The notes: a model not told the origin generated them from the sequence alone. A stretch of DNA of 64,000 nt from Buttiauxella izardii (GCF_003601925.1 NZ_QZWH01000006.1:124001-188000); one strand, 5' to 3'; counted from the stretch's first letter, positions 7,607-16,183 are shown. Made by a program: numbers and translations.

Positions 7607-8145
7607 CTAAAGACGAAATCTTTGAAGCCATACTCGGCAAAGAGGGCGGTTACGTCGATCACCCAGATGATAAAGGTGGCCCGACCCGCTGGGGTATCAC
7701 TCAGGCAGTAGCCAGGGCACATGGTTATGCAGGCAGCATGAAAGACTTACCTCGCACGACAGCTTTGGAAATTCTCACTGCTGATTACTGGGCTGGCCCA
7801 CGCTTCGACCAGGTAGCTTCACTTTCTCCCGCTATTGCCGCTGAGTTATGTGATACCGGCGTGAACATGGGCCCGTCAGTGCAGAGCAAATGGTTTCAGC
7901 GCTGGCTCAATGCCTACAACCAGCAGGGGCAGTTATACCCTGACTTAATTGCTGATGGTCAGATAGGCCCGCGAACAATCAGCGCGCTCAAATCATTTCT
8001 GGCGGCGCGTGGTAAAGATGGCGAGCAAGTCATGCTTAAGTCGATTAATTGCAGCCAGGGGCAACGTTATCTTGAACTGGCAGAGCAGCGCCCCGCTAAC
8101 GAGTCGTTTGTTTATGGCTGGATGAGAGAGCGGGTGGGGTTATGA
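7603..8145 (+). CDS. Endolysin, glycoside hydrolase family 108 with peptidoglycan-binding C-terminus
   Basis: The 180-residue protein begins MTKDEIFEAILGKEGGYVDH. The EGGY motif with Glu14 is the catalytic signature of GH108 muramidases (secretion activator/ZliS type), followed by DDKGGPTRWGIT. Residues about 95-175 (DTGVNMGP, IADGQIGPRTISAL) match the peptidoglycan-binding_3 domain that usually follows. It cleaves the glycan backbone of peptidoglycan during lysis. No signal peptide is seen, consistent with holin-dependent release. The ATG overlaps the upstream holin stop, and its stop overlaps the spanin start. Confidence 0.92.
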   Translation: MTKDEIFEAILGKEGGYVDHPDDKGGPTRWGITQAVARAHGYAGSMKDLPRTTALEILTADYWAGPRFDQVASLSPAIAAELCDTGVNMGPSVQSKWFQRWLNAYNQQGQLYPDLIADGQIGPRTISALKSFLAARGKDGEQVMLKSINCSQGQRYLELAEQRPANESFVYGWMRERVGL

Positions 8146-8411
8146 CAATTGAAATGATTCTTGGCGCTATCGGGCTGGCGGTTGCAGCTATCGCTGGAGC
8201 ATTCGGCATTGGTCATTCACGCGGCACCAGTAAAGCGGAAGCGGCAGCCGATAAACAGCGTACTGAAGAGAACGCTGCAGCAGTCGAAGCCGTTTCAAAC
8301 CGTCGTGTGGAAGCAACAAAGGGGGCAAGTGATGTTCAGCAAGCTGTTAACCATATGCCTGATGACGATGTTGATCGCGAGCTGCGCGAAAACTTTACCC
8401 GCAAAACCTGA
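8142..8411 (+). CDS. Inner-membrane spanin (Rz-like)
   Basis: The 89-residue protein has one N-terminal membrane helix (residues 5-23, MILGAIGLAVAAIAGAFGIG) and then a charged, Ala/Glu/Lys-rich helical region likely to form a coiled coil in the periplasm. This is the architecture of i-spanins (Rz), which join with an outer-membrane lipoprotein to fuse the two membranes in the final lysis step. Its 3' third overlaps the o-spanin gene in another frame (8332-8411), a classical Rz/Rz1 arrangement. It starts within the endolysin stop (ATGA). Confidence 0.82.
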   Translation: MTIEMILGAIGLAVAAIAGAFGIGHSRGTSKAEAAADKQRTEENAAAVEAVSNRRVEATKGASDVQQAVNHMPDDDVDRELRENFTRKT

Positions 8412-8565
8412 AGTCATCGACACATCGTGTGACTGGGTGAAGATCATCTACCTGACTGAGCACGATATTGAAGTGATGGGCAGGCAGACAAAGAAAGACA
8501 TCCTTTCTCATAACAAATCATGGCAGGCGAACTGCCAGCAACAACCTGACAAGGCAAGCCAATGA
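8332..8565 (+). CDS. Outer-membrane spanin lipoprotein (Rz1-like)
   Basis: The 77-residue protein starts MFSKLLTICLMTMLIASCAK, a signal peptide ending in the lipobox IASC, with lipidation expected at Cys18. The mature part has CDWVKIIYLTEHDIEVM and ILSHNKSWQANC, the pattern of Rz1-like o-spanins. It partly overlaps the i-spanin gene in a different phase. The ATG follows GGGGGCAAGTG. It anchors in the outer membrane and binds the i-spanin across the periplasm. Two further cysteines (after DTS and near the end) could form disulfides. Confidence 0.88.
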   Translation: MFSKLLTICLMTMLIASCAKTLPAKPEVIDTSCDWVKIIYLTEHDIEVMGRQTKKDILSHNKSWQANCQQQPDKASQ

Positions 8566-8831
8566 GTGAAGCAAAACCGCAGGATGGTAGTACCGTAACT
8601 GGTTACCGTACTTTGTCCCATGGCGAAGTTGGCAAGATGAATCAGTTTAAGGAAATAAGCCGTCAATTTATTCGTTTGTTACGAGAACATGCGGATGCAA
8701 CCCATACAGAAACCATGTCTCCAGACGAGCGTTTTGAGGCAATGGAGTGGATTCGCCAGGCTGATATGCTTATGAAGCAGGCTTGCATGGCTGCATGCCG
8801 ATCTGTAACCAAGCCAGACATTGATTGCTAA
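8562..8831 (+). CDS. Acb2-like small protein, putative anti-CBASS cyclic-nucleotide sponge
   Basis: The 89-residue protein has the pattern GYRTLSHGEVGKMNQFKE at residues 14-31 and a second helix ending DMLMKQACMAACRSVTKPD. This resembles the GYR-x-LS-x2-E-x3-MN-x2-K helical hairpin of Acb2 (DUF7681, Acb2/Tad1 hairpin), which forms a hexamer that sequesters CBASS signalling nucleotides. Tyr15 and Lys30 are 15 residues apart, the same spacing as Tyr11 and Lys26, which I recall as ligand-binding residues in the Pseudomonas phage protein. It is coupled to the o-spanin gene by ATGA, a site where late accessory genes often sit. The family call rests on motif memory only. Confidence 0.6.
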   Translation: MSEAKPQDGSTVTGYRTLSHGEVGKMNQFKEISRQFIRLLREHADATHTETMSPDERFEAMEWIRQADMLMKQACMAACRSVTKPDIDC

Positions 8832-8897
8832 GGCATTACAGCAGGCATTCAATGAGTGCCTGTGATAATGTCCTGCAAAATTTTCATGAGGCTACCT

Positions 8898-9326
8898 ATG
8901 GAATACTATTTAATCAGACCTTGTAAGGACAACTCTAAGGCTACTAAAGAAGCTATTCTTAGAGGACTTGCGTTGGCAAAGTCAGAAAGTAAAAAGCTGA
9001 TTTTGGTTGTGAGCGCATATAGCCAAGCGAGAGACTCATCGTGTTTAAGGGTGGCGCTCGGAGCCGCTAATTTTGCTGCGCTCAATAAAAATAGACGTGT
9101 GGTGATAGGCTCTGTTGATATTCATTTAATGACGACCAAGTCTATCTCTGAGGTCGGAATGGGCTTCCAGGGCGTCATAGTGTATTTGTGGCCTCAAGAT
9201 AACATCCTCAGAACAATCACAACTGACCTTCCCAATATCAAGGCCATTTTGGCGCTTGAATGGAATCCTGAGTCTTTAGAGGGTTGGCGACGCGAAATGA
9301 ATGGAACGCTTATTACCCTAGAGTAG
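8898..9326 (+). CDS. Uncharacterised phage protein with alternating alpha/beta pattern
   Basis: I do not recognise this 142-residue protein. Hydrophobic strands (KKLILVVSAY, RRVVIGSVDI, GVIVYLWP, IKAILALEWN) alternate with helical stretches, suggesting a Rossmann-like or related alpha/beta fold. No signal peptide or membrane segment is present. The ATG at 8898 follows GAGGCTACCT. It lies just after the Acb2-like gene and before a terminator, so it belongs to a small accessory block between lysis and packaging genes. Counter-defence is a positional guess. Confidence 0.6.
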   Translation: MEYYLIRPCKDNSKATKEAILRGLALAKSESKKLILVVSAYSQARDSSCLRVALGAANFAALNKNRRVVIGSVDIHLMTTKSISEVGMGFQGVIVYLWPQDNILRTITTDLPNIKAILALEWNPESLEGWRREMNGTLITLE

Positions 9327-9400
9327 TTATTAGCATCAGTTAGGCTATTCGCAGCCAAAGATCAGATTGATAATCGCTAGCTAAAAATAGTACTTACATG

Positions 9401-9430
9401 AAGCCACTGGCATTTGCTGGTGGCTTTTTT
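9401..9430 (+). terminator. Intrinsic terminator before the HNH gene
   Basis: The stem AAGCCAC/GTGGCTT with a 12-nt loop is followed by a run of T. It closes the lysis/accessory block and lies 13 nt upstream of the HNH start, so HNH transcription may depend on antitermination. Confidence 0.65.
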
Positions 9431-9442
9431 ATTGGAGCTTAT

Positions 9443-9793
9443 ATGCCGCCACGCACACCAAAGGCTTGTCGTTCTCGTGGGTGCCGCAACACCACCACAG
9501 ATTCAGATGGCTATTGTTCTCAGCATAAAGGTGAAAGCTGGAAGTCACACAAACCAGGACAATCGCGACAACAGCGTGGATATGGTCGCCAGTGGGATGT
9601 CATACGGCCTCGCATACTGAAGAGAGATAAAGGTTTGTGCCTGAACCACCTCCGGCAGGGCGTGGTGAAGCAGGCGTCATGCGTGGACCACATCATTGCT
9701 AAGGCTCATGGTGGCACCGATGATGATGCCAACCTTGAAAGCCTGTGCTGGCCATGCCATGCCGCGAAGACCGCACGGGAACGCCTCAAATGA
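9443..9793 (+). CDS. HNH endonuclease, packaging-associated
   Basis: The 116-residue protein has an N-terminal zinc-ribbon-like segment (CRSRGCRNTT, YCSQH) and a C-terminal HNH core: CVDHIIAKAHGGTDDDANLE then SLCWPCHAAKTA. DHI, the N in DANLE, and the CxxCH motif mark the metal-dependent nuclease fold. HK97-type phages encode an HNH protein beside terminase that is needed for specific cos cleavage and packaging; location directly upstream of the small terminase supports that role here. The ATG follows TTGGAGCTTAT. Confidence 0.9.
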   Translation: MPPRTPKACRSRGCRNTTTDSDGYCSQHKGESWKSHKPGQSRQQRGYGRQWDVIRPRILKRDKGLCLNHLRQGVVKQASCVDHIIAKAHGGTDDDANLESLCWPCHAAKTARERLK

Positions 9794-9974
9794 GATCGGT
9801 TATCATCATGGTGCAATGTAGTAACTGTATGAAATCATTATCATTCGAATGATATTCATTCTCATTACCGAGAGGGGGGGGAGGTGAAATCTCTGCGCAC
9901 GACCGCCTTCCGGACTGCCCGCCTCGTCGTATTTTTACACCCGCGAAAAATGAAATTAAAACTGGAGCGATGTT
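9794..9974. promoter_or_regulatory. Gene-free packaging-entry region with Fur-like box
   Basis: This 181-nt stretch has no convincing gene. It contains TGATATTCATTCTCA (9850-9864), matching the 7-1-7 Fur pattern TGATAAT-N-ATTATCA at 12 of 14 positions, and a purine tract with a run of G starting near 9874. In HK97-like phages cos lies between the HNH and terminase genes, so cos is expected here, but I cannot define the nick sites. Confidence 0.4.
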
Positions 9975-10445
9975 ATGCCCGGAGTATCTGGTCGTTCCGG
10001 GCGTCGACCAAAGCCAACTGAACTGAAAAAGCTTGGTGGGAATGCCGGGAAGCGCGCCCTCAATAAAAATGAACCTGCATTTACGCCCATCACGGGAGTT
10101 GATCCACCTGAGTGGCTGGATGAGATAGCCAGCACGATGTGGCAGATGGCCGCGAAAGAGTTGTGTGCTCAAAAAGTTCTGTGTGCAACAGACCTTCATA
10201 ACCTCGAACTTTTCTGTATTGCTTATTCCAACTTTCGGGCCGCGCAGGAAGTGGTGGCAGACAAAGGAATTGTGGTTACTGGCGCAACCGGTGGCCCAAT
10301 AAAGAACCCTGCACTTACCGTTGTTAGCGAGGCGGGCCGACAGATGGCAACCTTCGGCGGCATGCTGGGACTTGATCCTGGAAGTCGTCAGCGCCTGACC
10401 GGGCCGCAAAAGAAAAACTCTGACAATCCGTTCAAAAACCTATGA
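9975..10445 (+). CDS. Terminase small subunit, P27 family
   Basis: The 156-residue protein begins [20 protein letters not shown] followed by [13 protein letters not shown], the basic signature of P27/Terminase_4 small subunits. [20 protein letters not shown] and [15 protein letters not shown] follow further on, as in this family. It recognises the packaging site and loads the large subunit. The start ATG follows CTGGAGCGATGTT. The gene is coupled to terL by ATGA at 10442-10445. Its length is near the family norm. Confidence 0.93.
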   Translation: MPGVSGRSGRRPKPTELKKLGGNAGKRALNKNEPAFTPITGVDPPEWLDEIASTMWQMAAKELCAQKVLCATDLHNLELFCIAYSNFRAAQEVVADKGIVVTGATGGPIKNPALTVVSEAGRQMATFGGMLGLDPGSRQRLTGPQKKNSDNPFKNL

Positions 10446-12172
10446 CCCGTAAATCCTATCCGAATGTTAATGCGGCAAATCAGTATGCCCGGGATGTTGT
10501 GCGCGGGAAGATTGTCGCCTGTCGGTATGTTATCGACGCCTGTCAGCGCCATATTGATGATCTGGCACAGGAGAAATTAAAGAAATTCCGGTACCGCTTT
10601 GATAAAGATATGGCTGAGAAGGCGGCAAAGTTTATTCAGTTGCTCCCTCATACCAAAGGGGAGTGGGCTTATAAGCGAATGCCAATCACGCTGGAGCCCT
10701 GGCAATTATTCATCATCTGCTGTGCCTTTGGTTGGGCGAAGAAAGGAACAAAGCTGCGGCGTTTCCGTGAGGTATATACGGAAATACCCCGTAAAAATGG
10801 CAAGTCTGCGATTTCAGCTGGCGTGGCGCTTTATTGTTTCGCTTGTGACGATGAGTTCGGCCCTGAGGTTTATTCCGGTGCGACGACTGAAAAGCAGGCC
10901 TGGGAGGTTTTCCGTCCTGCGCGCCTGATGTGCAAACGCACTCCGGCGCTCGTAGAAGCATTTGGCATTGAAGTTAACGCCTCGAATATGAACCGTCCGG
11001 AAGACGGCGCGCGGTTTGAACCGCTGATTGGTAATCCAGGTGATGGCTCATCCCCAAGCTGTGCCATTGTGGATGAATATCACGAGCATGATACAGACTC
11101 GCTCTATACAACGATGCTGACTGGTATGGGCGCGCGCAAGCAGCCGCTAATGTGGGCTATCACTACAGCTGGGTACAACATCGAAGGCCCTTGCTATGAC
11201 AAGCGGCGCGAAGTTATCGAAATGCTGAATGGTACGGTGCCCAACGAAGAGCTGTTTGGCGTTATCTACACCGTTGATGAGGGTGACGACTGGACAGACC
11301 CGAAGGTACTGGCGAAAGCCAATCCGAATATGGGGATCTCGGTTTACAGCGACTTTCTTCTTAGTCAGCAGCAGCGCGCCATCAACAACGCGCGCCAGGC
11401 GGGCGTGTTTAAAACCAAGCACCTCAATATCTGGGTATCGGCGAAAGCGGCTTACTTCAACATGGTCAGCTGGCGCAACTGTGAAAATCCTCTTCTGACA
11501 CTCGAGCAATTTGAGGGGCAGTCCTGCACGCTGGGATTTGACCTTGCACGCAAACTGGACCTTAACAGCCGGGTGAGGCTGTTTACCCGGGAAATTGACG
11601 GGAAAAAGCACTACTACTGCATTGCACCGAAATTTTGGGTGCCATATGACACTGTTTATAGCGCTGATACCAATGACCAGCGCACCGCTGAGCGCTTTCA
11701 AAAGTGGGTAACAACAGGCCATCTGACCCCAACGGATGGTGCGGAAGTGGATTACCGAGAAATACTTGAAGATACCAAGACGCTTAACAAGTCGAATCCG
11801 GTAGACGAAAGCGCGATTGATCCGCACGGGGCCACCGGTTTGTCGCATGAACTGGCAGATGAAGGGCTAAACCCGATAACCATCGTCCAGAACTACACCC
11901 ACATGAGTGACCCCATGAAGGAACTGGAGGCGGCAATAGAATCAGGCCGCTTTCATCATGATGGTAATCCGATCATGACCTGGTGTATTGGCAACGTGAT
12001 CGGCAAAACCCTGCCGGGTAACGATGATGTTGTCAGGCCGATTAAAGAAACCGCTGATGCAAAGATTGACGGCGCTGTTGCGCTGATTATGGCTATCGGG
12101 CGAGCAATGCTACACGAACCCGGTGACTTCCTATCATCTCTGGATCCTGACGAAGACCTCTTACTTTTATGA
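10442..12172 (+). CDS. Terminase large subunit
   Basis: The 576-residue protein has a Walker A-like element [19 protein letters not shown] at about residues 109-127, and [16 protein letters not shown] at about 207-222 as the Walker B region. Later acidic positions ([12 protein letters not shown] and [14 protein letters not shown]) fit a C-terminal RNase H-like nuclease. This is the Terminase_1 type paired with P27 small subunits, also represented by YmfN of e14. It powers DNA translocation and makes the cos cut. The gene is coupled by ATGA at both ends. Confidence 0.94.
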   Translation: MTRKSYPNVNAANQYARDVVRGKIVACRYVIDACQRHIDDLAQEKLKKFRYRFDKDMAEKAAKFIQLLPHTKGEWAYKRMPITLEPWQLFIICCAFGWAKKGTKLRRFREVYTEIPRKNGKSAISAGVALYCFACDDEFGPEVYSGATTEKQAWEVFRPARLMCKRTPALVEAFGIEVNASNMNRPEDGARFEPLIGNPGDGSSPSCAIVDEYHEHDTDSLYTTMLTGMGARKQPLMWAITTAGYNIEGPCYDKRREVIEMLNGTVPNEELFGVIYTVDEGDDWTDPKVLAKANPNMGISVYSDFLLSQQQRAINNARQAGVFKTKHLNIWVSAKAAYFNMVSWRNCENPLLTLEQFEGQSCTLGFDLARKLDLNSRVRLFTREIDGKKHYYCIAPKFWVPYDTVYSADTNDQRTAERFQKWVTTGHLTPTDGAEVDYREILEDTKTLNKSNPVDESAIDPHGATGLSHELADEGLNPITIVQNYTHMSDPMKELEAAIESGRFHHDGNPIMTWCIGNVIGKTLPGNDDVVRPIKETADAKIDGAVALIMAIGRAMLHEPGDFLSSLDPDEDLLLL

Positions 12173-12330
12173 AATCACTGCTGACTGATGCCACTGGGCT
12201 CGCCGGATTTGGCCTGCTCACGGCAGGGTGTTACCTGCAATTTGGTCTGGCACCAGCGCTGATGTTTTCCGGCAGCCTGTTGCTGGTGGGCGCGCTGACT
12301 GCTGCCAGGAGGGGGAAACGTGCTATTTGA
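12169..12330 (+). CDS. YmfR-like small membrane protein between terL and portal
   Basis: The 53-residue frame has a hydrophobic core ([20 protein letters not shown], then [17 protein letters not shown]) and a basic end RRGKRAI. The ATG overlaps the terminase stop as ATGA, and its 3' end overlaps the portal GTG start by 11 nt. e14 carries a small gene, ymfR, in this position, and similar DUF1056-type proteins are widespread in HK97-head phages. Function is unknown. Tight coupling on both sides makes translation likely. Confidence 0.72.
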   Translation: MKSLLTDATGLAGFGLLTAGCYLQFGLAPALMFSGSLLLVGALTAARRGKRAI

Positions 12331-13546
12331 AGCCCTGTTTCGTAATGAACCACTGGAAAACCCGGCTACACCGTTGAGCGGTGAAACAGCAGATATGGAC
12401 AGAATTTTTGGGAGTGATGTTCACGTCACACCGGAAACATCCATGAAACTGGCTGCGGTTTACGCCTGCATTTATGTGCTTTCCTCCAACCTGGCGCAAA
12501 TGCCTCTGCATGTGATGCGCAAGACAAATAATCTCGTCGAACCGGCACGGGATCACCCGTTGTTTTACCTGATCCATGATGAGCCGAATATCTGGCAGAC
12601 CAGCTATAAATGGCGTGAGCTGAAACAGCGTCACATTCTCGGCTGGGGTAATGGATATTCCTGGATAAAGCGGGATCGCCGCGGGCAGGTATCCAGTATT
12701 GACAGTTGTATGCCATGGGAAACCACGCTTCTGAAAACAGGTGGGCGTTATACCTACGGTGTTTATAACGAAGAAGGGGCGTTTGCAGTCAGCCCGGATG
12801 ACATGATCCATATCCGTGCGCTGGGGAATAACCAGAAAATGGGACTCAGCCCGATTCTTCAGCATGCAGAAACGATTGGTATGGGGATGAGTGGCCAGAA
12901 ATACACTGAGAGCTTTTTCGGTGGTAATGCCCGGCCAGCCGGCATTGTTTCAGTAAAAGGTGAGCTTAATAAAGATGGCTGGGCTCGCCTGAAGGAAATG
13001 TGGCAGAAAGCATCCCTGGCATTACGCAGCCAGGAAAACAAAACCATGCTTCTGCCTGCTGACCTCGATTACAAGGCGCTCACTGTTTCCCCTGTTGATG
13101 CTCAGCTTATCGATATGTTGAAAATCAACCGCTCGATGATTGCAGGTATTTTTAACGTTCCTGCACACATGATTAACGACCTGGAAAAAGCCACCTTCAG
13201 CAACATTACCCAACAGGCCATTCAGTTTGTGCGCTACAGCATGATGCCTTGGGTGGCGAACTGGGAGCAGGAGCTAAACCGTCGCTTGTTTACCCGGTCC
13301 GAACGCGCCGCCGGCTATTACATTCGCTTTAATCTGGCCGGGTTGTTGCGCGGCACACCGCAGGAACGCGCTCAGTTCTATCACTTCGCCATCACCGATG
13401 GCTGGATGAGTCGCAATGAGGCCCGTGCATTTGAAGACATGAACCCGGTTAAAGGTCTGGATGAAATGCTGGTGAGCGTCAATGCAGCCAATCCTGCGAA
13501 CAGTTTTAACACCGATAAAACCAATGAGGATAAAACCGATGAGTGA
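12320..13546 (+). CDS. Portal protein, HK97 family
   Basis: The 408-residue protein shows typical HK97-type portal features: LAAVYACIYVLSSNLAQMPL near residue 44, HPLFYLIHDEPN, KQRHILGWGNGYSWIKRDRR, and FNVPAHMINDLEKATFSNIT near 282-301. Twelve copies form the ring through which DNA enters the head and to which the connector binds. The start is GTG at 12320 behind AGGAGGGGGAAAC, a strong ribosome binding site. The C-terminus is polar (NTDKTNEDKTDE). The stop overlaps the protease gene by 8 nt. Confidence 0.95.
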   Translation: MLFEALFRNEPLENPATPLSGETADMDRIFGSDVHVTPETSMKLAAVYACIYVLSSNLAQMPLHVMRKTNNLVEPARDHPLFYLIHDEPNIWQTSYKWRELKQRHILGWGNGYSWIKRDRRGQVSSIDSCMPWETTLLKTGGRYTYGVYNEEGAFAVSPDDMIHIRALGNNQKMGLSPILQHAETIGMGMSGQKYTESFFGGNARPAGIVSVKGELNKDGWARLKEMWQKASLALRSQENKTMLLPADLDYKALTVSPVDAQLIDMLKINRSMIAGIFNVPAHMINDLEKATFSNITQQAIQFVRYSMMPWVANWEQELNRRLFTRSERAAGYYIRFNLAGLLRGTPQERAQFYHFAITDGWMSRNEARAFEDMNPVKGLDEMLVSVNAANPANSFNTDKTNEDKTDE

Positions 13547-14138
13547 CCGCGAGACTCGCTGTTACAGCGGAGAAGTCCGTGCCGAGCAGCAGGGCGAACA
13601 GCCGACGCGCATTATCGGTTACGGCTCTGTTTTTAACAGCCGTTCAGAACCTCTCTGGGGATTCCGCGAAATCATTAAACCGGGCGCATTTGATGACGTA
13701 CTGGGTGATGACGTTCGCGGCCTGTTTAACCATGATCCGAACTTTATTCTGGGGCGCAGCTCCTCTGGCACGCTGACAGTTGGCGTGGATGACAAAGGCC
13801 TGCGCTACGACATCAACGCACCAGATACCCAGACTATCCGTGATTTAGTGCTGGCACCAATGCTGCGGGGTGACATTAATCAATCGTCTTTCGCCTTTCG
13901 TGTCGCTCGTGATGGTGAGCACTGGTTTGAAGACGAAGAGGGGATCGTGATCCGCGAAATCTCTCGCTTCTCTCGTTTGTTTGATGTCAGTCCGGTTACT
14001 TACCCCGCGTATCAGGAGGCCGATTCTGGTGTCCGTTCAATGAAAGCCTGGCAGGAGGCGCGCGACAGCGGTGCGCTACAGAACGCCATTAACCAACGAA
14101 TGGCGCGAGAGCGCCTGCTGACCCTTCTTAATGTGTAA
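13539..14138 (+). CDS. HK97-type prohead protease
   Basis: The 199-residue protein matches peptidase family U35/S78: IIGYGSVFNSRSEPLWGFRE, then LFNHDPNFILGRSSSGTL with the catalytic His, and DINQSSFAFRV with the catalytic Ser. It cleaves the delta (scaffolding) domain of the capsid protein and itself during head maturation. The ATG at 13539 lies inside the portal 3' end, consistent with coupling. It is immediately followed by the capsid gene, the usual HK97 order. The C-terminal arginine-rich helix (MARERLL) is typical. Confidence 0.94.
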   Translation: MSDRETRCYSGEVRAEQQGEQPTRIIGYGSVFNSRSEPLWGFREIIKPGAFDDVLGDDVRGLFNHDPNFILGRSSSGTLTVGVDDKGLRYDINAPDTQTIRDLVLAPMLRGDINQSSFAFRVARDGEHWFEDEEGIVIREISRFSRLFDVSPVTYPAYQEADSGVRSMKAWQEARDSGALQNAINQRMARERLLTLLNV

Positions 14139-14147
14139 GGAAAATCG

Positions 14148-15377
14148 ATGAAACTGCACGAACTGAAGCAAAAACGAAATACTATCGCCACTGATATGCG
14201 CGCACTGCATGACAAAATCGGTGATGTCACCTGGACCGATGAACAGCGCACTGACTGGAACAAAGCTAAAACTGAGCTGGATGCGCTGGACGAGCGTATC
14301 GGTCGCGAAGAAGAATTGCGCCGCCAGGATCAGAACTATATTGACGAAAATGAGAAGGAAAATCGTCATCAGCAAATCAAAGATCCAGCCAATCCGAACG
14401 CAAAAACTGACGAACGGCGCGCGGCTGCGTTTGACCGCCTTCTGCGCCACGGCTTTTCCGAACTGACATCTGAAGAGCGTCAGGCCGTCAAAGAACTGCG
14501 AGCTCAGGGCACGACACCTGACGATAAAGGTGGTTATACAGTACCGACCCAAATGCGTAATACCATCATCGACTCAATGAAAGTCTATGGCGGGATCGCA
14601 AGCGTTGCTCAGATTCTGAATACTTCTAATGGTCAGGATATCTCCTGGTCAACTTCAGACGGTACCGCTGAAGAAGGCGAACTGCTCGCAGAAAATGCAG
14701 CAGCCTCTGAGGGGGATGTCACGTTCGGTACTGCTATTCTGGGTGCCAAAAAACTGTCATCTAAAATCATTCGAGTGTCCAACGAACTGCTGCAGGACAG
14801 CGGCGTTGATATTGAGGCATACCTTGCTGGTCGTATCGCGCAGCGAATCGGGCGTGGTGAAGCTAAATATCTCGTGCAGGGTACGGGTGCCGGGACGCCT
14901 CAGCAGCCTAAGGGGCTTGCAGCTTCTGTAACGGGTACAACGTCCAGTTCAGCTGCTGCAGCCTTTAACTGGAAGGATATGAACGCGCTGATTCACTCAC
15001 TTGATCCGGCATACCGCGGCGGACCATCGTTCCGTTGGGCGTTCAATGACGCAACGCTGGCGAACATTGAGCAAATGGAAGATACACAGGGGCGCCCACT
15101 TTGGTTGCCTGATATCACCGGGGGCACGCCAGCGACAGTTCTGGGGATCCCGTATGTTATCGATCAGGCCATCGAGAACGCTGCTGCCAGCAAGAAATTC
15201 ATCTACCTTGGGGACTTTAACCGCTTCATCGTTCGCCGCGTGGCTTACATGACACTTAAACGCCTGGTAGAGCGTTATGCAGAATACGATCAGACCGCCT
15301 TCCTGGCATTCCATCGCTTTGACTGTGTGCTGGAAGATACCGCAGCGATTAAAGCGCTGGTGGGTAAAGCGCCTTAA
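14148..15377 (+). CDS. Major capsid protein, HK97 fold
   Basis: The 409-residue protein has an N-terminal charged coiled-coil delta domain (residues 1 to about 110; LHELKQKRNTIATDMRALHD). The HK97-fold shell domain starts near DDKGGYTVPTQMRNTIIDSM. Further conserved parts are SSKIIRVSNELLQDSGVDIE, GTGAGTPQQPKGLA and FIYLGDFNRFIVRRV. Cleavage after the delta domain is expected from the neighbouring protease. Whether the shell is covalently cross-linked as in HK97 cannot be judged without alignment. The ATG follows TAAGGAAAATCG. Confidence 0.96.
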   Translation: MKLHELKQKRNTIATDMRALHDKIGDVTWTDEQRTDWNKAKTELDALDERIGREEELRRQDQNYIDENEKENRHQQIKDPANPNAKTDERRAAAFDRLLRHGFSELTSEERQAVKELRAQGTTPDDKGGYTVPTQMRNTIIDSMKVYGGIASVAQILNTSNGQDISWSTSDGTAEEGELLAENAAASEGDVTFGTAILGAKKLSSKIIRVSNELLQDSGVDIEAYLAGRIAQRIGRGEAKYLVQGTGAGTPQQPKGLAASVTGTTSSSAAAAFNWKDMNALIHSLDPAYRGGPSFRWAFNDATLANIEQMEDTQGRPLWLPDITGGTPATVLGIPYVIDQAIENAAASKKFIYLGDFNRFIVRRVAYMTLKRLVERYAEYDQTAFLAFHRFDCVLEDTAAIKALVGKAP

Positions 15378-15398
15378 TTACCCTTGATTTGAATCCTG

Positions 15399-15417
15399 CC
15401 GCGAAAGCGGTTTTTTT
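15399..15417 (+). terminator. Hairpin with T run after the capsid gene
   Basis: CCGC-GAAA-GCGG is followed by seven T, a compact GNRA-capped terminator. A second hairpin (ATGCCCG/CGGGCAT) follows at 15418-15440. Together they may trim expression between the abundant capsid and the connector genes. Confidence 0.7.
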
Positions 15418-15449
15418 ATGCCCGTCATCTGGCGGGCATGGAGTTCCCC

Positions 15450-15773
15450 ATGCTTGTGACGCTTCAGGAATTAAAAAGACAGCTTAAGCTGGAGGACGAT
15501 TTTACCGAAGAGGATGAGCTACTGAATCTGCTGGGTGGCGCCGTTCAGACCCGGACGGAAACCTTTCTGAATCGCAAGCTTTATGCAGCTACCGAAGCGG
15601 TGCCTGAGGCTGATCCTGACGGTCTTAAGTTACCGGAGGACGTGAAGCTGGGCATGCTGATGTTAGCGACCCACTTTTACGAAAACCGCTCTTCAGTATC
15701 AGAGGTTGATCAGCTTGAAATGCCGCTGTCATATAAGTGGCTGGTGGGACCCTACAGGTTTATTCCGCTATGA
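15450..15773 (+). CDS. Head-tail connector protein, gp6-like
   Basis: The 107-residue protein begins MLVTLQELKRQLKLEDDFTE and contains VKLGMLMLATHFYENRSS. This is the all-helical pattern of HK97 gp6-like adaptors (Phage_connect_1), which form a ring under the portal. The ATG at 15450 is preceded by GGAGTTCCCC; an in-frame ATG at 15438 would add four residues but has a poorer ribosome binding site. It is coupled to the next gene by ATGA. Confidence 0.9.
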   Translation: MLVTLQELKRQLKLEDDFTEEDELLNLLGGAVQTRTETFLNRKLYAATEAVPEADPDGLKLPEDVKLGMLMLATHFYENRSSVSEVDQLEMPLSYKWLVGPYRFIPL

Positions 15774-16183
15774 AACTTCGCCAGGCGCAAACCAGCGCGA
15801 CCTACATTTTACCCGATCCCGGAGAGCTGGACACGCGGGTAACCATTCGCATGCGGGTAGATCAGCCAGCGGCAGATTTTGGTACCACCCCTGAGTATCC
15901 GGTGAAATATCCAGTCTGGGCGAAGGTACGGCAAACGAGCGCCACAACCCTGCAGGAAACGGCGCAGACAGATAATGCCATTACGCATTACATCACTGTC
16001 CGCTGGCGCAGGGGAATTACTTCGGATTATGAGGTGGTGATGGGGGCGACGGTATTGCGCGTCAGGCGCTCAAGAGACCTGAATAATAAGCGGCGTTTCT
16101 TGTTACTTGAATGTACCGAGCTGGGTGAATTGACGGAAAACGCAGGAGGTGGCAGTAATGGCGACACCCTTTTTTCACGTTGA
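15770..16183 (+). CDS. Head closure protein (head-tail joining, SPP1 gp16-like)
   Basis: The 137-residue protein contains PGELDTRVTIRMRV, YPVWAKVRQTSATTLQETAQ and ITHYITVRWRRGITSDYEVV. These are hallmarks of the Phage_H_T_join family, a small beta-barrel that closes the head after packaging and docks the tail. It starts at ATGA with the gp6-like gene and overlaps the next gene by 26 nt. The C-terminal glycine/asparagine-rich tail (NAGGGSNGD) is likely flexible. Confidence 0.88.
   Translation: MKLRQAQTSATYILPDPGELDTRVTIRMRVDQPAADFGTTPEYPVKYPVWAKVRQTSATTLQETAQTDNAITHYITVRWRRGITSDYEVVMGATVLRVRRSRDLNNKRRFLLLECTELGELTENAGGGSNGDTLFSR

Noticed and set aside
8841..8862. Hairpin after the Acb2-like gene as terminator
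   Set aside because: A stem is present but there is no T tract, so transcription probably continues into the orphan gene.
9798..9840. 14-codon frame beginning MVQCSNCMKS, reminiscent of the Com zinc finger of Mu
   Set aside because: It is too short, lacks the second Cys pair and a ribosome binding site.
11147..11848. 233-codon frame antisense to the terminase large subunit
   Set aside because: Shadow of a well-supported gene; no ribosome binding site or domain.
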